DNA from: Chloroflexota bacterium
GTDB taxonomy: Bacteria > Chloroflexota > Anaerolineae > UBA1429
Assembly (NCBI GenBank): GCA_012513725.1
Contig: JAAZBQ010000666.1
Coordinates: 1-7,177, forward strand
Direction: 5' to 3'
DNA length: 7,177 bases
The notes beneath the pieces are model-generated. The model was not told where the DNA came from. It was given only the letters and a program-made list of their open reading frames with translations, and made no database searches. The position numbers were made by a program, and so were the translations under genes. Positions 4,563-7,177 of this stretch are shown in pieces; the stretch's first letter is position 1, and each line of letters opens with the position of its first letter.

Positions 4563-6923
4563 ATGATAGACGCTGCCCGAGACCCCGTCGCCGAACGCTG
4601 CAACCTCCTGGCGAACGACTATGGCCACTGGGAAAAGACCAAGGACCTCGTCGATCAGCTGATCGACCTGACGCTCAACTACCGGCAGAGCGGCCACCCC
4701 GGCGGCTCTCGCTCCAAGGTCCACGCGCTCCTCGCCACCCTCCTCGGGGGCGTCATGCGCTGGGATATCCGCCACCCGGAAAAGCGCTTTGGCGACCGGT
4801 TCGTCCTCGGGGCGGGCCACGCCATCCCCCTGGTGTACGCCACGCTCGCCGTGTTGAACGAGGCCATGCGGATCAAGTACGAGCAGACGGGCGACGCGCG
4901 CTACCTGGTGCCGGGCGGCCCGGAGCGCGTGCTGTACTGGGAGGACCTGCTCGGCTTTCGCCGGCTGGGCGGCCTGTCGGGCCACGCGGAGATGGAGGGC
5001 AAGACGCTCTTCCTCAAGTTCAACACCGGCCCCTCGGGCCACGGCAGCCCGGCGGCGGCCGGCGAGGCGCTGGCCCTCAAGCGCGCCGGCGCCGACGGCG
5101 TCAAGGTCATCATCTTTGAGGGCGAGGGTGGCCTCACCCCCGGCGGCACCCACGAGACGATGAACTCCGCCTGGGGCCTGGCGCTGGACAACCTCTACTA
5201 TGTCGTGGACTGGAACGACTATGGCATCGACGCCCATTCCGTCTCCAGCGCGGTGTACGGTACCCCCGCGGACTGGTTCGGCTCCCACGGCTGGCGGGTG
5301 CTGGGCACCGAGCAGGGCAGCGAGTGGGAGCCCGTCACCCGCACGCTCCTGGAGATGGTCCTTGGCGAGAACCCCGAGCGCGTCCCCAGCGTGGCCTGGC
5401 TCAAGACCCGCAAGGGCCGCGACTATGGCAAGTTCGACGCCGCCTCCCACGGCGTGCCCCACCCGATGGACTGCGAGGCGTTCTGGGAGACCAAGCGGCC
5501 CTTTGCAGAAAAGTACGGCGCGTCCTTTGTGAACCAGGGCGGCTGCGCCCCGACCGACCCCGATGCCCAGCGGGAAGAGTTCCGCGCCAACCTCCAGGTC
5601 GTCATCGACGTCCTGCACCGCGACCAGGCCCTGGTCGACTATCTCGCCGACCGCCTCGTGGAGCTGGGCGACAGCGTGCCCGAGAGCCTGCCGTCCTTCC
5701 GGCTCGGCGCGCGCGGCAACCCCTATCGCGACGAGCGGCTGTACGACTATCGCAACTACCCGGCGGACGTCTTTGTGGAGCCAGGTACCAAGGTGGCCAA
5801 CCGCGCCGCGCTGGCCAAGTGGGGGGCGTGGGTGAACGCCTTGGGCGCCCAAGAGTACGACCGGCCCCTCTTTATGGCCTGCTCCGCCGACCTGGCGGGC
5901 TCCACCCAGGTGGCCGGTTTTGCCGAGCAGTACGGCGATTTCTGCGGGTACGGATGGTACGAGCGCTTTGGCACGCCGGAGGGCGTCCTGTTGCCCCAGG
6001 AGATCACCGAGTTCGCCAACGCCGGCATCCTGGTGGGGATGGCGTCGGTGAACCTGTCCGAGGACCCCGAGAACGAGTTCGACGGGTTCTACGGCGTGGC
6101 TTCCACGTACGGGGCGTTCTCGTATCTCAAGTACGGCCTGATGCGCCTCTACAGCCAGATGGCCCAGGATTGCCAGTGGAAGCTCGGCAAGGTGCTGTGG
6201 GTGGCCGGCCACTCGGGCCCGGAGACCGCCGACGATAGCCGCACCCATTTCGGCATCTACTCGCCGGGCGTCACCCAACTCTTCCCCTCGGGGGCGGTCA
6301 TCAACCTGCATCCGTGGGAGTACAACGAGGTGCCCGTCATGCTCGGCGCGGCGCTCCGTCAGGAGGCGCCCATCGTGGCGCTGCACCTCACCCGTCCCCC
6401 GATCACCATCCCCGACCGGCAGGCGCTGGGCATGCCCTCGCATTTCGAGGCCGCCCGGGGCGCCTATGTCGTGCGCGACTACCGCGACGGCGAGCCCCGC
6501 AGCGGCACGGTCATCGTCCAGGGCACCAGCGCCATGGTCAGCGTCCTGCAGGTGCTCCCCGACCTAGAGCGCGCCGGCATCAACGCCAAGATCGTGTGCG
6601 CCACGAGCCCGCAGCTCTTTGCCCTGCAGCCGGCCGACTATCGCGACCGGGTGCTGAGCCCCGCCGACCGGGCGGACTCGATGGTCATCACCACCCAGGC
6701 CCGGGCCCTGATGCACGACTGGCTGTTCAACAAGGTGGCCGAAGAGTACGCCCTCTCGGCGGACTGGGACAACCGCTGGCGCAAGGGCGGCGCCCTCGAC
6801 GAGCTGGTCGACGAGGCGCGGCTCTCGCCCCGCTACGTGCTGGCCGGCATCGAGCGGTTCGCCCGTGAGCGAAGCGAGCGGCTCTCTGGCCTGCAGCAGG
6901 CATTGGACTTGGCGAGGGGCTAG
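4563..6923 (+). CDS. Enlarged transketolase-like ThDP enzyme with GEG metal motif
   Basis: A 786-residue thiamine diphosphate enzyme colinear with transketolase (usually about 620-680 residues). The cofactor and catalytic blocks appear in order: SGHPGG (43-48, His45), GAGHA (83-87, His86), SGHAE (139-143, His141), TGPSGHG (155-161), the metal/ThDP signature from GEG (187-189) to Asn218, SHG with His296, Arg414, SADLAGS (441-447), Glu483 in the ThDP-activating position, and His550, Asp558 and His562 in the block matching transketolase THDS...EDGPTH. Arg611 follows in LTRPP, then the C-terminal transketolase domain at about 648-698. Residues that bind the substrate phosphate in transketolase thus seem present, so a phosphosugar substrate is likely. 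GEG replaces GDG, and the following Glu of MEG is Pro193. The extra length is spread over several insertions, not one added domain. AAAGGAG 7 nt before the ATG sets the start. It is not a phosphoketolase despite the similar length. Confidence 0.9.
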   Translation: MIDAARDPVAERCNLLANDYGHWEKTKDLVDQLIDLTLNYRQSGHPGGSRSKVHALLATLLGGVMRWDIRHPEKRFGDRFVLGAGHAIPLVYATLAVLNEAMRIKYEQTGDARYLVPGGPERVLYWEDLLGFRRLGGLSGHAEMEGKTLFLKFNTGPSGHGSPAAAGEALALKRAGADGVKVIIFEGEGGLTPGGTHETMNSAWGLALDNLYYVVDWNDYGIDAHSVSSAVYGTPADWFGSHGWRVLGTEQGSEWEPVTRTLLEMVLGENPERVPSVAWLKTRKGRDYGKFDAASHGVPHPMDCEAFWETKRPFAEKYGASFVNQGGCAPTDPDAQREEFRANLQVVIDVLHRDQALVDYLADRLVELGDSVPESLPSFRLGARGNPYRDERLYDYRNYPADVFVEPGTKVANRAALAKWGAWVNALGAQEYDRPLFMACSADLAGSTQVAGFAEQYGDFCGYGWYERFGTPEGVLLPQEITEFANAGILVGMASVNLSEDPENEFDGFYGVASTYGAFSYLKYGLMRLYSQMAQDCQWKLGKVLWVAGHSGPETADDSRTHFGIYSPGVTQLFPSGAVINLHPWEYNEVPVMLGAALRQEAPIVALHLTRPPITIPDRQALGMPSHFEAARGAYVVRDYRDGEPRSGTVIVQGTSAMVSVLQVLPDLERAGINAKIVCATSPQLFALQPADYRDRVLSPADRADSMVITTQARALMHDWLFNKVAEEYALSADWDNRWRKGGALDELVDEARLSPRYVLAGIERFARERSERLSGLQQALDLARG

Positions 6924-6938
6924 CGCTCGCGCTATACT
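6909..6938 (+). promoter_or_regulatory. Candidate promoter for the 2-hydroxyacid dehydrogenase
   Basis: TTGGCG at 6909-6914, inside the last codons of the transketolase gene, is followed after 18 nt by TATACT at 6933-6938, which matches five of six -10 consensus bases. Initiation near 6945 would give a leader of about 130 nt holding the palindrome and hairpins described nearby. The -35 box is only moderate, so read-through from the transketolase gene may be the main source of transcription. Confidence 0.4.
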
Positions 6939-6948
6939 ACCTCGAGGG

Positions 6949-6956
6949 TGACGTCA
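6949..6956. promoter_or_regulatory. Perfect 8-bp palindrome TGACGTCA, possible operator
   Basis: TGACGTCA is a perfect palindrome lying about 10 bp after the TATACT -10 box, where a bound repressor would block initiation or early elongation. It is short enough to arise by chance. Confidence 0.25.
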
Positions 6957-6958
6957 TC

Positions 6959-7012
6959 GCGGAGCCTCCTGAGCGCCCTGCCAGGAGGTTCCGCTGTGCC
7001 TGCCCCACAGCG
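6959..7012 (+). other. Two overlapping leader hairpins; the first hides an AGGAGG
   Basis: The first stem pairs 6959-6971 with 6982-6994: 13 contiguous base pairs (one G-U) around a 10-nt loop. The second pairs 6992-6998 with 7006-7012: 7 bp around a 7-nt loop. They share 6992-6994, so the full stems cannot form together. No T-run follows either, which argues against a simple intrinsic terminator. The right arm of the first stem contains a perfect AGGAGG (6983-6988) paired to CCTCCT in the left arm. This could be a translational or attenuation-type switch, an mRNA processing site, or a weak terminator of the transketolase transcript. Confidence 0.6.
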
Positions 7013-7067
7013 TGTGTGCACGGCGCATCGCCCGTGCTCGATTGGGATTCGCGCGGCAAGGAGATAG
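6996..7067 (+). CDS. Possible 23-codon leader peptide
   Basis: A GTG at 6996 stands 7 nt after the AGGAGG at 6983-6988 and opens a 23-codon frame ending at TAG 7065-7067, 6 nt before the ATG of the dehydrogenase. The dehydrogenase ribosome site AAGGAG (7058-7063) lies inside its last codons, so translation of the small frame could affect initiation at the next gene. The predicted peptide is short and basic (five Arg, two Cys) with no recognised domain. Against it: it may be a chance frame in GC-rich DNA, and the GTG start rests only on the Shine-Dalgarno match. Confidence 0.25.
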   Translation: MPAPQRVCTAHRPCSIGIRAARR

Positions 7068-7073
7068 TGGCAC

Positions 7074-7177
7074 ATGAAGATCGTCGTACTGGATGGATAC
7101 ACGTTGAACCCCGGTGACCTCTCGTGGAGCAGCCTGGAGGCGCTGGGAGAGACCACGATACACGAGCGCTCGGCCGA
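7074..7177 (+). CDS. D-2-hydroxyacid dehydrogenase (glycerate/hydroxypyruvate reductase-like), 5' fragment
   Basis: Only the first 34 codons lie in the window. The N-terminus MKIVVLDGYTLNPGDLSW followed by a SLEALGETTIHERSA-like stretch is the characteristic opening of D-isomer-specific 2-hydroxyacid dehydrogenases of the glycerate dehydrogenase (HprA-like) type, which interconvert hydroxypyruvate and D-glycerate or similar 2-keto/2-hydroxy acids with NAD(P)H. The NAD-binding domain and the catalytic Arg, Glu and His lie beyond the right edge and cannot be checked. The start is set by AAGGAG 10 nt upstream. Position after the transketolase on the same strand, 150 nt apart, suggests linked function through hydroxypyruvate, which is an inference. 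Only family membership can be judged from this fragment. Confidence 0.8.
   Translation, partial: MKIVVLDGYTLNPGDLSWSSLEALGETTIHERSA

Noticed and set aside
4395..6443. Long open frame of 682 codons on the minus strand opposite the transketolase
   Set aside because: It is antisense to a gene with clear domain motifs, has low-complexity Ala/Gly/Val/Arg-rich content typical of shadow frames in GC-rich DNA, and matches no family.
6865..6890. GAGCGAAGCGAGCG-like repeat near the end of the transketolase gene
   Set aside because: It is within coding sequence (Arg-Glu-Arg-Ser-Glu-Arg), shows only a short direct repetition of GAGCG, and has no partner elsewhere in the window.
4563..6923. Phosphoketolase or AceE-type pyruvate dehydrogenase, suggested by the length of 786 residues
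   Set aside because: The characteristic phosphoketolase blocks (PGHGGPA, HEGGELGY, GDGEAETGPL type) are absent, as are AceE blocks, while transketolase His, Arg and C-terminal domain positions line up in order.
6959..6994. Rho-independent terminator after the transketolase gene
   Set aside because: The stem is strong but no T-rich tract follows, and the next co-directional gene lies close downstream; kept only as a hairpin of unknown function.
1..7177. Sulfoglycolytic transketolase pathway (sulfoquinovose degradation)
   Set aside because: The described sulfo-transketolase route uses a split two-subunit transketolase and dedicated isomerase and sulfonate genes; here the transketolase is one long chain and the sulfatase indicates a sulfate ester, not a sulfonate.

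Overview
This is a compact, high-GC (by eye about two thirds G+C) bacterial window carrying a carbohydrate or hydroxy-acid catabolism locus. It has six recognisable protein genes (four complete, two cut by the window edges). I see no rRNA, tRNA, CRISPR array, transposase or phage gene. The gene mix (cytoplasmic Cys-type sulfatase, Gfo/Idh/MocA oxidoreductase, xylose-isomerase-like TIM barrel, DHDPS/NAL-family aldolase) is typical of sugar-degrading environmental lineages such as Chloroflexota, Poribacteria, Latescibacterota or Planctomycetota. The sequence alone does not let me choose between them.

Layout: two divergent transcription units read away from an intergenic hub at 4336-4562. The minus-strand unit runs, in order of transcription: DHDPS/NAL-family lyase (4335-3409, TTG start), a 190-nt gap holding an imperfect 27-bp inverted repeat (3281-3382), sulfatase (3218-1728), TIM-barrel isomerase/epimerase (1688-891), and a Gfo/Idh/MocA oxidoreductase (890 to beyond the left edge). 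The last two genes abut with no gap: the stop of one touches the ATG of the next. The plus-strand unit carries an enlarged transketolase-like enzyme (4563-6923), a 150-nt leader region, and the first 34 codons of a D-2-hydroxyacid dehydrogenase (7074 to beyond the right edge). Both directions have sigma70-like promoter candidates in the hub, 29 bp apart between their -35 boxes.

A reasonable joint reading (inference) is that a sulfated sugar or sugar acid is desulfated in the cytoplasm and oxidised or epimerised by the oxidoreductase/TIM-barrel pair. It would then be cleaved by the lyase, with C2/C3 fragments handled by the transketolase and the hydroxyacid dehydrogenase. Hydroxypyruvate is a known ketol donor for transketolases and a known substrate of the glycerate/hydroxypyruvate branch of the D-2-hydroxyacid dehydrogenases, which would link the last two genes.

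The points that stand out are four. The transketolase keeps the catalytic and phosphate-binding residues but has GEG instead of GDG at the cofactor metal site and is about 120 residues longer than usual. The leader before the dehydrogenase has two overlapping hairpins, the first hiding a perfect AGGAGG that could serve a 23-codon leader ORF. The isomerase has Gln and Asn where metal-ligand Glu and His are usual. The lyase lacks DHDPS hallmark residues.
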